A stretch of 64,000 nucleotides of DNA from NCBI GenBank assembly GCA_016218685.1, contig JACRDD010000004.1:1-64000 (forward strand), given 5' to 3'. The notes beneath the pieces were generated by a model, which ran no database searches, was not told where the DNA came from, and saw only the letters and a program-made list of their open reading frames with translations. Positions 43,542-52,229 of this stretch are shown one piece after another. Origin of the DNA: Desulfobacterales bacterium (lineage in GTDB: Bacteria > Desulfobacterota > Desulfobacteria > Desulfobacterales > Desulfosarcinaceae). A program made the translations under genes and the position numbers. Position 1 is the first letter of the stretch. Each line of letters begins with the position of its first letter.

Positions 43542-44903
43542 ATGGGGCAGGATGAGCACAGCCGGCAACGGGACGTTATCTTGGACTCCGTGAATGAAGG
43601 GGTCTTCACGGTGGGCCCGGACTTTCACATCACCGCCTTCAATCGGGCCGCCGAGCGGATTACGGGCATATCCCGGCAGGAGGCCATCGGCAAAGCCTGT
43701 TGCGATGTCTTCCATGCCAGTATTTGCGAAAGGGAGTGCGCCCTGCGCCGCACGTTCCATACCGGCCGGCCGGTCTTCAATGCCACCGCCCAAATCATCA
43801 ACAACCAGGGCCAACGGGTGCCGATCCGCATCTCCACGGCGATTTTGAAGGACGATCGGGGAAGCGTGATCGGGGGCGTGGAATCCTTCCAGGATCTGAG
43901 CCAGGTGGAACAACTGCAAAAGGAATTGGAGAGCCGATATACCTTCGAAGATATCGTCGGACGCAGCAACGCCATGATGCAGTTGTTCAAGATGCTGCCC
44001 CAGGTCGCCGACAGCGCCAGCACGGTATTGATCGAAGGCGCCAGCGGCACCGGCAAGGAGCTGTTCGCCCGGGCCATCCATAACCTTTCGCCCCGGCGGC
44101 GCCGACGCTTTGTGGCCGTCAATTGCGCGGCCCTGCCCGACACCTTATTGGAAAGCGAGCTGTTCGGACACAAGGCCGGCGCCTTCACCGATGCCAGACG
44201 GGATAAGACCGGCCGCTTCGAATGGGCCGACGGCGGCACCATCTTTCTGGATGAAATCGGTGACATCTCCCCGGCCATGCAGGTGCGGCTGCTGCGGGTG
44301 CTCCAGGACCACATGGTCGAACCCCTGGGCACCCTGCAGCCCAAGGCCGTGGACATTCGCGTCGTGGCCGCCACCAACAAGGACCTGGCCCAACTCGTGC
44401 GCGCCGGAAACTTTCGCGAGGATCTTTACTACCGCATCCGTGTGATTCATATGCTCCTGCCGCCGCTCAAGGACCGGCGCGAAGATATTCCGCTGTTGAT
44501 CGATCACCTGGTCGGCAAGTTCAACCGCTTGCAGGGCAAGGACATCGCCGGGGTTTCAGGGGATGTGGCGGCCCGCCTGATGACCTACGATTTTCCCGGA
44601 AACGTGCGCGAACTGGAGAATATCATCGAGCAGGCTTTTGTGCTGTGCCGGGGTGGTATCATCGAGTTGCGCCACCTTCCACCGGAATTGCGTGCCCTCG
44701 GCGCAACGGGCCTGACCCCAAGCGGATCGATGAACTTGAATGCCATGGAGAAGCATTTTATCGCCGAATCGTTGCGTATCTGCCAAGGCAACCGCAAAAA
44801 GGCGGCCAAGGAACTGGGCATCGATGTGGCCACGCTCTACCGCAAGATCAAGGCCCACGCCATCGAAGTCCCCGAGGCCGATGGCCGCGGCCGGCGCCGA
44901 TAA
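43542..44903 (+). CDS. PAS-domain sigma-54-dependent transcriptional activator
   Basis: 453 residues from the ATG at 43542 (GGAGG upstream). An N-terminal PAS domain (FTVGPDFHITAFNRAAERIT) includes the cysteines CCDVFHASICERECALR, which could sense redox or bind a metal. The AAA+ domain has Walker A EGASGTGKE, the sigma-54 contact loop (GAFTDA), Walker B GTIFLDEIGD and an arginine finger region. The C-terminus is a Fis-type helix-turn-helix (NRKKAAKELGIDVATLYRKI). There is no receiver domain, so control is probably by direct sensing. It lies between two sigma-54 promoters facing away from it. Confidence 0.93.
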   Translation: MGQDEHSRQRDVILDSVNEGVFTVGPDFHITAFNRAAERITGISRQEAIGKACCDVFHASICERECALRRTFHTGRPVFNATAQIINNQGQRVPIRISTAILKDDRGSVIGGVESFQDLSQVEQLQKELESRYTFEDIVGRSNAMMQLFKMLPQVADSASTVLIEGASGTGKELFARAIHNLSPRRRRRFVAVNCAALPDTLLESELFGHKAGAFTDARRDKTGRFEWADGGTIFLDEIGDISPAMQVRLLRVLQDHMVEPLGTLQPKAVDIRVVAATNKDLAQLVRAGNFREDLYYRIRVIHMLLPPLKDRREDIPLLIDHLVGKFNRLQGKDIAGVSGDVAARLMTYDFPGNVRELENIIEQAFVLCRGGIIELRHLPPELRALGATGLTPSGSMNLNAMEKHFIAESLRICQGNRKKAAKELGIDVATLYRKIKAHAIEVPEADGRGRRR

Positions 44904-44920
44904 TCGTGCATTCTGCATGC
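44903..44920 (+). promoter_or_regulatory. Candidate upstream activator site for the Sec Fe-S oxidoreductase promoter
   Basis: ATCGTGC-N4-TGCA here matches ATCGTGC-N4-TGCA at 43481-43495, the region upstream of the MBL promoter. It lies about 75-90 nt upstream of the -24 element at 44995. Two copies of a degenerate motif are weak evidence alone, but their placement is as expected for enhancer sites. Confidence 0.4.
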
Positions 44921-44994
44921 TTAATCCGCTTTCCCTGTTCCTTCGTTTGGATCTAATCGTCTGAAATACATCAAATTAAATCGTTCTCCGGTCT

Positions 44995-45010
44995 TGGCAC
45001 AATGGGTGCT
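44995..45010 (+). promoter_or_regulatory. Sigma-54 promoter for the Sec-containing Fe-S oxidoreductase
   Basis: TGGCACAATGGGTGCT has a perfect -24 box (TGGCAC) and a -12 GC at the correct 10-nt spacing. Transcription would start near 45021, about 70 nt upstream of the ATG at 45092. Confidence 0.75.
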
Positions 45011-45091
45011 ATCCCCTGTTTGGATCGATGGTTTTCGTATTGGACAAGGTTCAATTGGATAGCCTTTGTGAAAAAGGGAGGAGAACTCGCA

Positions 45092-46414
45092 ATGACCGAT
45101 CTACCCATCCGGCTTGGCGCCAAAAAGGAGAGCAGCACCTTTTTGGAAAAGGTCAAGCAAATACTTCCCGAGGGCGGGAACCTGAACTCGTGCCTGACAT
45201 GCGGCGCCTGTTCGTCCGGTTGCCCGGCCACGGGATTGGAAAACATGGACCCGCGCAAGTTCTTGCGCATGGCCGCCCTGGGCATGGACGAGGAAATCCA
45301 GAAAACCAAATGGGTCTGGATGTGTACCATGTGCCAGCGCTGCATTTACGTCTGCCCCATGCAGATCAACATCCCCCAGTTGGTGTACAATGCCCGCGCC
45401 TTGTGGCCCAGAGAGCAGCGCCCCAAGGGCATCCTGGGCTCCTGCGACATGGCCTTGCGCAACGAAAGCCGCAGCGCCATGGGCACCTCGCCCGAGGATT
45501 TCCAGTTCACGGTGGAGGATGTGCTGGCCGAGTACCAGGAGGCGCAACCCGAGTTCGCCGGCATGGAGGCCCCCATCGACAAGGAGGGTGCCGAATTCTT
45601 CTTGAATCAGAACTCCCGCGAGCCGGTCACCGAGCCGGACGAAATGTTGCCCTTATGGAAAATCCTGCATCTGGCGGGCGCTGACTGGACTTACGGATCT
45701 AAAGGCTGGGGCGGTGAGAACTACTGCTTGTTTTTGGCCGACGATGACGCCTGGAAGCAGATCACCAGCACCACGGCCAAGCAGGCCGATGATCTGGGGT
45801 GTAAAACCTATCTCAACACGGAGTGAGGGCATGTGACTTTCTCGGTCCTGGCAGGACTGAAAAAATTCAACATTCCTCACAAATTCGTGGTCAAGAACAT
45901 CTACGAGTACTACGCCAAATGGATTCGCGAGGGCAAACTCAAGGTCAACTCGGACTGGAACAAGGATCTGAAAGTCAAGTTCACGGTTCAGGACCCGTGC
46001 CAGATCGTGCGCAAAACCTATGGCGACCCCATTGCCGAGGATCTGCGCTTTGTGGTCAAATCGGTGGTGGGCGAAGAGAACTTCATCGACATGCAGCCCA
46101 ACCGCTCCAACAACTACTGCTGCGGCGGCGGCGGCGGGTTCCTCCAGTCGGGATACAAAGAGCAGCGGCTGGCATATGGGCGTTTGAAAGATGCCCAGAT
46201 CCAGGCAACTGGCGCCGATTACTGCATCGCTGGCTGCCACAACTGCCATGCCCAGATTCATGAACTGAGCGAGCATTATGGGAAGGGCTATGGCGTGGTG
46301 CACTTGTGGACCCTGATCTGCCTCTCCCTGGGCATCCTGGGTCCCAACGAGCGTGCTTATCTGCATGACGATCTCAAGGAGGTCAATGTCTTCCACCCGG
46401 AGACGGAGATGTAA
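45092..46414 (+). CDS. Fe-S oxidoreductase (HdrD/DsrK-like) with in-frame UGA read as selenocysteine
   Basis: 440 residues if the UGA at 45824-45826 is decoded as Sec245. Two [4Fe-4S] motifs are near the N-terminus (Cys34, 37, 40, 44 in CLTCGACSSGC; Cys78, 81, 84, 88 in CTMCQRCIYVC). The CCG domain follows: U245 in NTE-U-GH, Cys303 (DPC), Cys343-344 (YCCGGGGGF), and Cys378, 382, 385. In HdrD/DsrK/GlpC relatives the first CCG position reads ECGH, exactly where the UGA falls, and the frame is uninterrupted on both sides. A conventional call would give two genes (45092-45826 and 45833-46414). It is probably a cytoplasmic electron-transfer enzyme acting on disulfides or linked to the quinone pool; it has no membrane segment. 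The start has GGGAGGAG. Confidence 0.88.
45824..45865 (+). promoter_or_regulatory. Putative bacterial SECIS hairpin of the Fe-S oxidoreductase
   Basis: After the UGA the mRNA forms GGTCCT-GGC-AGGACT (45844-45858), with flanking TTCTC/GAAAA pairing that extends the stem. The GGC loop lies ~23 nt after the UGA. Size, distance and G-starting loop parallel the hairpin in selD (loop GGA, ~20 nt). Confidence 0.7.
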
Positions 46415-46430
46415 CCGAAGATGAACGAAG

Positions 46431-46474
46431 CTCCCGTTCCCAATGGAGTCTTGGGAACGGGAGAAGGTGCTTTT
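46431..46474 (+). terminator. Rho-independent terminator after the Sec Fe-S oxidoreductase
   Basis: A 12-bp stem CTCCCGTTCCCA/TGGGAACGGGAG is followed by AAGGTGCTTTTCT. It closes the unit begun at the sigma-54 promoter and separates it from the following small genes. Confidence 0.75.
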
Positions 46475-46518
46475 CTGCTTCTTTGTTGGGCAAACGCATC
46501 CATCGGGAGGGTCGATTT

Positions 46519-46881
46519 ATGCAATTTTTAACTCTCGATGAACTCAAGCATCAGCGCGAGGAGGCGTTGAAGGGATCGGAACTGGCGATCCAGTGGCAAT
46601 ACGATACCTACCTGGCGCTGAAAAAGATGGTCGTCAAAATCAATGCCGGGCCGCTGGATGTGGCGGACTATTACCCCACCGCCGCGCACCTGGCCGGTCT
46701 TTTGTCCCAGTTGGCCGCCGGGTCCGATTGCACAATTTTTCATTACTTCGCGGAGTGCATCGATCCGACGCGCAAAGGCGATGTGCGCTGCTTCCGCATG
46801 GAGTGCTTCGAACTGGTCTCCCAGATACGGCAACTGGACCAATGGCGCACCGAACGGCGTCGCTTGAGAAGCATCAAATGA
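46519..46881 (+). CDS. Unknown small protein
   Basis: 120 residues from the ATG at 46519 with GGGAGG. It is largely helical and charged, with the segments ALKGSELAIQWQYDTYLALK and a C-terminal Arg-rich end; the cysteines in DCTIFHYFAECID are few and scattered. I recognise no family. It overlaps the next gene by 4 nt (ATGA), which suggests that it works with the NifX-like protein. Confidence 0.65.
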   Translation: MQFLTLDELKHQREEALKGSELAIQWQYDTYLALKKMVVKINAGPLDVADYYPTAAHLAGLLSQLAAGSDCTIFHYFAECIDPTRKGDVRCFRMECFELVSQIRQLDQWRTERRRLRSIK

Positions 46882-47249
46882 TCGGCCCCGAAGGCGCAAT
46901 CATAAAGGTGGCCTTCGCGACATGGAACAACCGCATCGCCCCCCAGTTCGATGCGGCCGGGCATGTTTGTCTCGTGGAAACGAAAATGGGGGCCATAATT
47001 CATGCGCATCTGGAAGCCTTCAGAACCAAATTGCCGGTGAAAAAGGTGTGTCGGCTGGTGGAACTCGGGGTGGATACCCTCGTGTGCGGCGCCATTTCCC
47101 GGCCAGTTCAAGCCCTGGTGGAGGCCCAGGGGATTCGGGTGGTAGCGCTCGTGGCCGGGGAGTTGTCGGAGGTCATTAACGCTTGGATCAAGGGCGGTCT
47201 CGACGAGAGCCATTTTACCATGCCGGGGAGTCGCGACACCGAATGGTGA
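46878..47249 (+). CDS. Dinitrogenase iron-molybdenum cofactor-binding family (NifX/NifB C-terminal-like) protein
   Basis: 123 residues from the ATG at 46878, which overlaps the upstream stop. The opening IIKVAFATWNNRIAPQFDAA, the central LGVDTLVCGAISRPVQALVE and the following helices match the small Fe-Mo-cofactor-biosynthesis family. Such stand-alone members are common in anaerobes without nitrogenase and are thought to carry metal-sulfur clusters. No nif genes are in the window. Confidence 0.85.
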   Translation: MIGPEGAIIKVAFATWNNRIAPQFDAAGHVCLVETKMGAIIHAHLEAFRTKLPVKKVCRLVELGVDTLVCGAISRPVQALVEAQGIRVVALVAGELSEVINAWIKGGLDESHFTMPGSRDTEW

Positions 47250-47389
47250 CCTTTAAGCTCTTGAAGAACCTCTCGCACTCTTCTATATTTGTTTTTGAGG
47301 TGGAAGGGCCACCGTTGGCATGAGCGAATCGGATCAAGGCGGCGCCCTCTCAAGGGCCGCAAATCCAGCCTGAAAAGGAGGTTTCCCCT

Positions 47390-47587
47390 ATGAAGGAGAA
47401 AAAATTCAAACAGGTTTGTGAATGCAAGAACTGCGGCAACGAGGCCGAGATGGTTGTCACTTGCCGGCTGGAGGACCATCTGGCCAACACAACCCCTACC
47501 ATCTCCAAGACAACAAAAGGCCATACCAAAGGGCATGCGGTCTGCAGCCAATGCGGCGGTGAGGCCGACATCTGGCTGGATGTATGA
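47390..47587 (+). CDS. Small CxxC zinc-ribbon-like protein
   Basis: 65 residues with two CxxC-type pairs (CECKNCGNEAE and CSQCGGEAD) about 40 residues apart, which would form one zinc ribbon or bind an Fe site. There is a strong AAAAGGAGG site before the ATG. I do not recognise a specific family. It stands alone between the NifX-like gene and a hairpin. Confidence 0.7.
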   Translation: MKEKKFKQVCECKNCGNEAEMVVTCRLEDHLANTTPTISKTTKGHTKGHAVCSQCGGEADIWLDV

Positions 47588-47599
47588 TTCTGCTTGACT

Positions 47600-47638
47600 G
47601 CCTTGTCGTCATGTTTCAGCGAAATCTGACGACAAGGC
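47600..47638. terminator. Hairpin between the zinc-ribbon gene and trmO
   Basis: A perfect 12-bp stem GCCTTGTCGTCA/TGACGACAAGGC with a 15-nt loop lies between convergent genes. It lacks a T-tract. Confidence 0.6.
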
Positions 47639-47690
47639 ATCCAATAACCAGCCGACCCATGAGGACGCGTTGCCTAACAAAATGCGGCCC

Positions 47691-48401
47691 TTAATTCTTG
47701 GCCCCGATACTCTCCACCACAATCTGATCCCCATCCACCCGGAAACGCACATTCAGATCCCACAAACGCATGCCGAATGGCTTGCCTTCATTGCTCTCTT
47801 TATAGGCTGGGCGCGGGTCCTGGGCCAGCAGACCTATGATCAAGGCCTTTAGGTCTGGATAGGCCGCCGGATCGGCGCTTTGGCAGGCCTGCTCGGCCGG
47901 GGTGGTGAACACGACTGGCTTGAGGTTGGCGGGCGCCTCGGGAGCGTAGCCGGCAGTGGCGTCGGGGATGGCGTCGGCATAGGGCAGGTAGGGCTTGATG
48001 TCCAGCACGGGGGTGCCGTCGAGCAGGTCGATGCCGCCCAGATTCAGGCGCAGGGTGCCTTTCTTTCTTTCGATCCCCAGCAACCGGACGGCCGATTGGC
48101 CGATGGCATTGGGCCGGAAGCCGGAGCGGCTGGCGAAGACGCCCACGCGCCGGTTGCCGCCCAGGCGCGGCGGCCGCACGGTGGCTTTCCAGGGATGGGC
48201 CAGGCACTGATGAAAGACGAAGATCAACCAGATGTGGGAGAACGCCTCCAGTTTCCGGAAAGCTTCGGCCTTATCGAAGGGTGGGACGATCTCCAGGACG
48301 GCCCGGGCTTCGGGCACCAGGCCGGGCTGGCGCGGGATGCCGAACTTTTCGGTAAAACACGATTGGATGGTTCCAATGGGTTGGAAAGTAAATGGGCTCA
48401 C
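47691..48401 (-). CDS. trmO: tRNA (N6-threonylcarbamoyladenosine(37)-N6)-methyltransferase TrmO
   Basis: 236 residues. The TsaA/YaeB beta-barrel is recognised by FTFQPIGTIQSCF, RVGVFASRSGFRPNAIGQSA and GIDLLDGTPVLDIKPYLPYA. It methylates t6A37 in tRNA-Thr with SAM. The start chosen is GTG at 48399-48401 after AAGGAAG; a GTG at 48419 would add 6 residues without a better site. Confidence 0.92.
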   Translation of the reverse strand: MSPFTFQPIGTIQSCFTEKFGIPRQPGLVPEARAVLEIVPPFDKAEAFRKLEAFSHIWLIFVFHQCLAHPWKATVRPPRLGGNRRVGVFASRSGFRPNAIGQSAVRLLGIERKKGTLRLNLGGIDLLDGTPVLDIKPYLPYADAIPDATAGYAPEAPANLKPVVFTTPAEQACQSADPAAYPDLKALIIGLLAQDPRPAYKESNEGKPFGMRLWDLNVRFRVDGDQIVVESIGAKN

Positions 48402-48510
48402 TGAAATCTTCCTTGACACCCGAAGGGGTTCGTTTGAAAATCAGCTTTCGTTTTGGCGCGGCTCAGTTGAGCAGACCGCGCATCAAATTGCAACCGGAAG
48501 GAAGCGGACG

Positions 48511-49161
48511 ATGTTCAATCCTGAAAAAATGTTGGGTGGGTTGCTGCGCGGCGGTATGCGGCGCGGTGGTGGCGGCCTGGGCTCCCTGGTGAAGGGCGGC
48601 GCCGCCTTGGGATTGCTGGGGGTGGCCATGGAGGCCGTGGAGCATTACATGAACAAACCCGCCGGCGCGGCCGGGCCGGGTATGCCGCCGCCCATACCGC
48701 CGGTCGGCGCTTCGGGGCCGCCGCCGTTACCCGGTCGGCCGGTGGCCCCGCCGCCGCCCCCTGGCGGCGTTGCCGTGCAGGCACCGACCTCCGCCCAGGC
48801 ACCGACGAACGATGCGGTGCTGATGATTCGGGCCATGATCGCCGCGGCCAATGCCGACGGCGCCATCGATGCAGACGAGCGCGGCGCGATCCTCGACCGG
48901 CTCAAGAGCGTGCAGTTGAGCCCGGAAGAACATCAGTTCATCATGCATGAGCTGTTGGACCCCAAACCCGTGCATACCATTGTCGCGGCGGCCGCCTCGC
49001 CCGAACTGGCCCGCCAGGTATACCTGGCCTCCATTTTGGCCATTACGGTGGATACCGACGAAGAGATCGATTATCTGCGCCATCTGGCCGAGCAGTTGCG
49101 CCTGGATCGGGACACATTGGCGACACTGCATCAACAGGTCGGGATGGAAGTGATCTTCTAG
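48511..49161 (+). CDS. DUF533 family protein with Pro-rich linker
   Basis: 216 residues from the ATG at 48511 with GGAAGGAAG. A Gly/Arg-rich start and one hydrophobic segment (GGAALGLLGVAMEAVEHY) are followed by a long Pro/Gly linker and a C-terminal TerB-like helical domain (LMIRAMIAAANADGAIDADE, ILAITVDTDEEIDYLRHLAE), as in YebE/DUF533 inner-membrane proteins. The role is unknown. It lies 43 nt upstream of the AIM24 gene and is probably co-expressed. Confidence 0.85.
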   Translation: MFNPEKMLGGLLRGGMRRGGGGLGSLVKGGAALGLLGVAMEAVEHYMNKPAGAAGPGMPPPIPPVGASGPPPLPGRPVAPPPPPGGVAVQAPTSAQAPTNDAVLMIRAMIAAANADGAIDADERGAILDRLKSVQLSPEEHQFIMHELLDPKPVHTIVAAAASPELARQVYLASILAITVDTDEEIDYLRHLAEQLRLDRDTLATLHQQVGMEVIF

Positions 49162-49204
49162 AAGTGAATCTGCAAGTAGACGTCAATCCTGCAAGGAGAA
49201 CGGT

Positions 49205-50212
49205 ATGACCCAATGGTTTTTGAGCTATGACGGCAAGCAGATCGGACCGCTGGACCAGGCCCAGGCCGCGGCCCAGGCCCTCAGCAACCCCAACGGTTTT
49301 GCCTGGCGCGAAGGGTTTGCCCAGTGGCAGCCGATCAATGCCGTCAGCGAATTGACCGCACCCCAGGTGCCCCAGGCCTTCCAGGCGCCCATGCCGCCGC
49401 CGGTGGGGGGATTGCGGCGTTCCGACGAGATCGACTTCAAGATCGTGGGCACCGAGATGCAATTCGTGGAGATCGAGCTGGACCCGGGCGAGAGTGCCCT
49501 GGCCGAGGCCGGGGCCATGATGTACAAGGACAGCCGGGTGGAGATGCAAACCGTCTTCGGCGACGGGTCGGGCACCGGCGGCAGCGGTTTCATGGATAAG
49601 CTCCTGGGGGCCGGCAAGCGGTTGCTCACCGGCGAGAGTCTGTTCATGACCGTCTTTACCAACAAGGGCCAGACCAAGGCCCACGCGGCCTTCGGCGCGC
49701 CTTATCCGGGCAATATCATACCGGTGCACTTGAAGGAGATCGGCGGTACCCTGATCTGCCAGAAGGACAGCTTCCTGTGCGCGGCCAAGGGGGTCTCGGT
49801 GGGCATTTTCTTCCAGAAGAAGATTCTCACCGGCCTGTTTGGCGGCGAAGGCTTCATCATGCAGAAGCTGGACGGCGACGGCATGGTCTTCATGCATGCC
49901 GGCGGCACGGTGGTGGAGCGTGTCCTGCAAGCTGGCGAAATCCTGCATGTGGATACCGGCTGCATCGTGGCCCTGGAACCCAACGTGCAGTTCGACATCC
50001 AGCAGGCTGGCGGCATCAAATCGGCCCTCTTCGGCGGAGAAGGCCTCTTCTTCGCCACCCTCCAGGGGCCCGGCAAGGTGTGGCTGCAATCCTTGCCGTT
50101 CTCGCGCCTGGCAGGCCGCATGCTGCAAGCCGCGCCCCAGCGTGGCGGCAGTAAGGGCGAGGGTTCTCTGCTCGGCGCGCTGGGCGGGTTCATAGACGGC
50201 GACAACTCCTAA
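49205..50212 (+). CDS. AIM24/TIGR00266-family protein with N-terminal GYF-like domain
   Basis: 335 residues. The N-terminal ~45 residues are a GYF_2-like domain (MTQWFLSYDGKQIGPLDQAQ). The remainder is the AIM24 beta-sandwich (VEIELDPGESALAEAGAMMY, GIFFQKKILTGLFGGEGFIM, GGIKSALFGGEGLFFATLQG). Function is unknown; related proteins are linked to membranes and stress. Strong AAGGAGA before the ATG. It follows DUF533, a pairing that fits a joint envelope role. Confidence 0.88.
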   Translation: MTQWFLSYDGKQIGPLDQAQAAAQALSNPNGFAWREGFAQWQPINAVSELTAPQVPQAFQAPMPPPVGGLRRSDEIDFKIVGTEMQFVEIELDPGESALAEAGAMMYKDSRVEMQTVFGDGSGTGGSGFMDKLLGAGKRLLTGESLFMTVFTNKGQTKAHAAFGAPYPGNIIPVHLKEIGGTLICQKDSFLCAAKGVSVGIFFQKKILTGLFGGEGFIMQKLDGDGMVFMHAGGTVVERVLQAGEILHVDTGCIVALEPNVQFDIQQAGGIKSALFGGEGLFFATLQGPGKVWLQSLPFSRLAGRMLQAAPQRGGSKGEGSLLGALGGFIDGDNS

Positions 50213-50222
50213 AGACATGGTC

Positions 50223-50260
50223 GCCCGCGGTTTCCATGCTCCGGCAGGGCAACCGCGGGC
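50223..50260 (+). terminator. Hairpin after the AIM24-family gene
   Basis: A 10-bp stem GCCCGCGGTT/AACCGCGGGC with an 18-nt loop lies 10 nt after the stop. No T-tract is present, so it may be a weak terminator or an mRNA-stabilising structure. Confidence 0.55.
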
Positions 50261-50323
50261 GCAATCGCATCGAGCCCCCAAATGGGCCGATTCAACCCCA
50301 CCGGCCAACCAGAAGGGTTATTG

Positions 50324-51142
50324 ATGGAAAATGCGCCGCAGTACCTGATGGAGAACAAGGAAGAGATCGAGCGCCTGGAGCGCAAGACCGATCGGGTGGC
50401 CTTGGAGCGCCAGGCCGCCTGGGCTGGCTTGCAGGCAGGCATGCGCGTGGGCGACATGGGCTGCGGCCCCGGCCTCACCACCCGCTTTCTCTTCGAGATG
50501 GCCCAGCCCGGCGGCACGGCTGTGGGGGTGGACCTGTCCGCCGAACGCATCGCCCATGCCGCCGCCAAGCACGGCACCGACGGCCTGACCTTCGTGCGTC
50601 ACAACCTGGTGAAACCCGTCACCGGAATCGGCAACTTCGATTTTATCTGGGCGCGCTTCATGCTGGAGTATAACCGCGGCCGGGCCTTCGAGATCGTCCA
50701 AAATCTGACCCGCCTTCTCAACCCCGGCGGCATTCTGTGCCTCATCGACCTGGACTACAACTGCCTCAACCATTTCGAAATGCCCGCGCCCCTGATGTCG
50801 GCCCTGCGCGGCATCACGCGCCGTCTGGAAGAGACGGCCGACTTCGATCCCTACGTGGGGATCAAACTGTACTCTTTCCTCTACGATCTGGGCTTCGAAG
50901 CGATCGACATGATGATGGCCCCCCACCACCTGATTTTCGGCCAGCTCAAGGAGGTGGATGCTTTCAACTGGACCAAGAAGCTCGAAATCGCCGTGGTGCG
51001 CTCCGGTTACGACTTTCCCGAGTTTGCCGGCGGGTACCGGCAGTTCGCGGAAGAGTTCCAGAAATTCTTCGCCGATCCGCGCCGATTTACCTACACGCCG
51101 CTCATCGCCTGCCGCGGTCGGCGGCCCGGGAGCATTGGGTAG
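50324..51142 (+). CDS. Class I SAM-dependent methyltransferase
   Basis: 272 residues from the ATG at 50324 (AAGGG upstream). SAM motif I is VGDMGCGPGLTTRF and the acidic residue of motif II is in GVDLS, with a post-I region (FDFIWARFMLEY). The C-terminal ~100 residues are helical and include a substrate-binding-like segment. The substrate is unknown; small molecules or quinone-like compounds are typical for this class. It is a single-gene unit. Confidence 0.85.
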   Translation: MENAPQYLMENKEEIERLERKTDRVALERQAAWAGLQAGMRVGDMGCGPGLTTRFLFEMAQPGGTAVGVDLSAERIAHAAAKHGTDGLTFVRHNLVKPVTGIGNFDFIWARFMLEYNRGRAFEIVQNLTRLLNPGGILCLIDLDYNCLNHFEMPAPLMSALRGITRRLEETADFDPYVGIKLYSFLYDLGFEAIDMMMAPHHLIFGQLKEVDAFNWTKKLEIAVVRSGYDFPEFAGGYRQFAEEFQKFFADPRRFTYTPLIACRGRRPGSIG

Positions 51143-51218
51143 CCTCCTCCCGGTGGTTCGCGGGCAGTCGGCATAGGTCAATGCTGAAAATTGGCGGATC
51201 GATAGGCCTGGAGAACCG

Positions 51219-52223
51219 ATGACGAACACACCCCATCCGATAAAGTCCATGAATGGCCTGCTTTTCATGGCAATTTTAATTTTATGGTGCTATCCGGCCG
51301 GCGCGCAGCAAACGTCGTCGCCGGTGCCGCTTGAATTGTCGCTGGCCACCCAGGCGGCGCCCTATTCCGGGCTCGTGCTCATAGCGGCGGAAAAGGGCTA
51401 TTTTCGGGAGGCGGGCCTTGAGGTGACGCTCAACCTGTATGCCTCGGGAAAGGAGGCCATGGAAGCGATGTGCCAGGGAAAGGCCCATTTGGCCACCGCG
51501 GCGGATATCGCCTTTGCGGCCAAGGCGCTTGCAGAACCTTCCATCCGGGTTTTGGCTTCGATCGGCACCACCACCGGCAGCCAGATCATTGCCCGCCGGG
51601 ATCGGGGCATCCAAACGCCGGCGGACCTCCGAGGAAAGAAGATCGGTTTCACGGCCCATACCACCAGCGACTATTTCCTTTTCACCTTCCTCGTGATCGA
51701 AAATATTCCCCAAGAAGATATCACTTTCGTGGATATGCCGGCCGACCAGCAGGTCGCTGCTTTGGAAAGCGGAGCGGTGGATGCGGTTTCCGCTTTTGAA
51801 ATATTCGCATTCGACGCCCAAAAACGCCTGGGCGCGAATGCGGTCCATTGGGATATTCAGAATAACCTTGCCTTCCATTGGTTATTGACGACGAAGGCCG
51901 ATTTTCTCGATCGGCCCGAGCCGTTCCGGCGGTTCTTCGAAGCCCTTATAAAAGCAGAGCATTTTGTCCGTGCCAACGACCAGGAGACGAGGAACATCAT
52001 CTCGCGCCAGTGGGGCTTCGGAACAGAATTCCTTCAGGAGTCATGGCCCAAAACCAGGCTGAGCGTCACCTTCGGACAGTCCATAGTGACTTCCTTGAGG
52101 AGCTACATGGGGTGGCAATTGCGCAAAGCCGGCCAACCCATGGCTCCACCGGAGGTCTTAAATTACCTGCATACCGGTATTCTGGATGGCGTGGCGCCAA
52201 AAACCGTCACGATTTTCAGGTAG
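51219..52223 (+). CDS. NMT1/ThiY-like periplasmic binding protein paired with a hybrid kinase
   Basis: 334 residues. A signal peptide (GLLFMAILILWCYPAGAQQT) is followed by an SsuA/ThiY-type ligand-binding fold (APYSGLVLIAAEKGYFREAG, GKEAMEAMCQGKAHLATAAD, DLRGKKIGFTAHTTSDYFLF). No permease or ATPase gene is adjacent; a sensor kinase starts 6 nt after its stop. It is therefore more likely a sensory binding protein than a transport subunit. The ligand could be a small organic or pyrimidine-like compound, but this is not readable from sequence. Confidence 0.85.
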   Translation: MTNTPHPIKSMNGLLFMAILILWCYPAGAQQTSSPVPLELSLATQAAPYSGLVLIAAEKGYFREAGLEVTLNLYASGKEAMEAMCQGKAHLATAADIAFAAKALAEPSIRVLASIGTTTGSQIIARRDRGIQTPADLRGKKIGFTAHTTSDYFLFTFLVIENIPQEDITFVDMPADQQVAALESGAVDAVSAFEIFAFDAQKRLGANAVHWDIQNNLAFHWLLTTKADFLDRPEPFRRFFEALIKAEHFVRANDQETRNIISRQWGFGTEFLQESWPKTRLSVTFGQSIVTSLRSYMGWQLRKAGQPMAPPEVLNYLHTGILDGVAPKTVTIFR

Positions 52224-52229
52224 ATTCGA

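Noticed and set aside
45824..45836. The break between 45092-45826 and 45833-46414 as a pseudogene or as two separate genes
   Set aside because: Both sides are in the same frame, the stop is UGA, it falls on the conserved CCG cysteine, a hairpin follows at the right distance, and a GTG start at 45833 would have no ribosome site and would drop the first CCG ligand.
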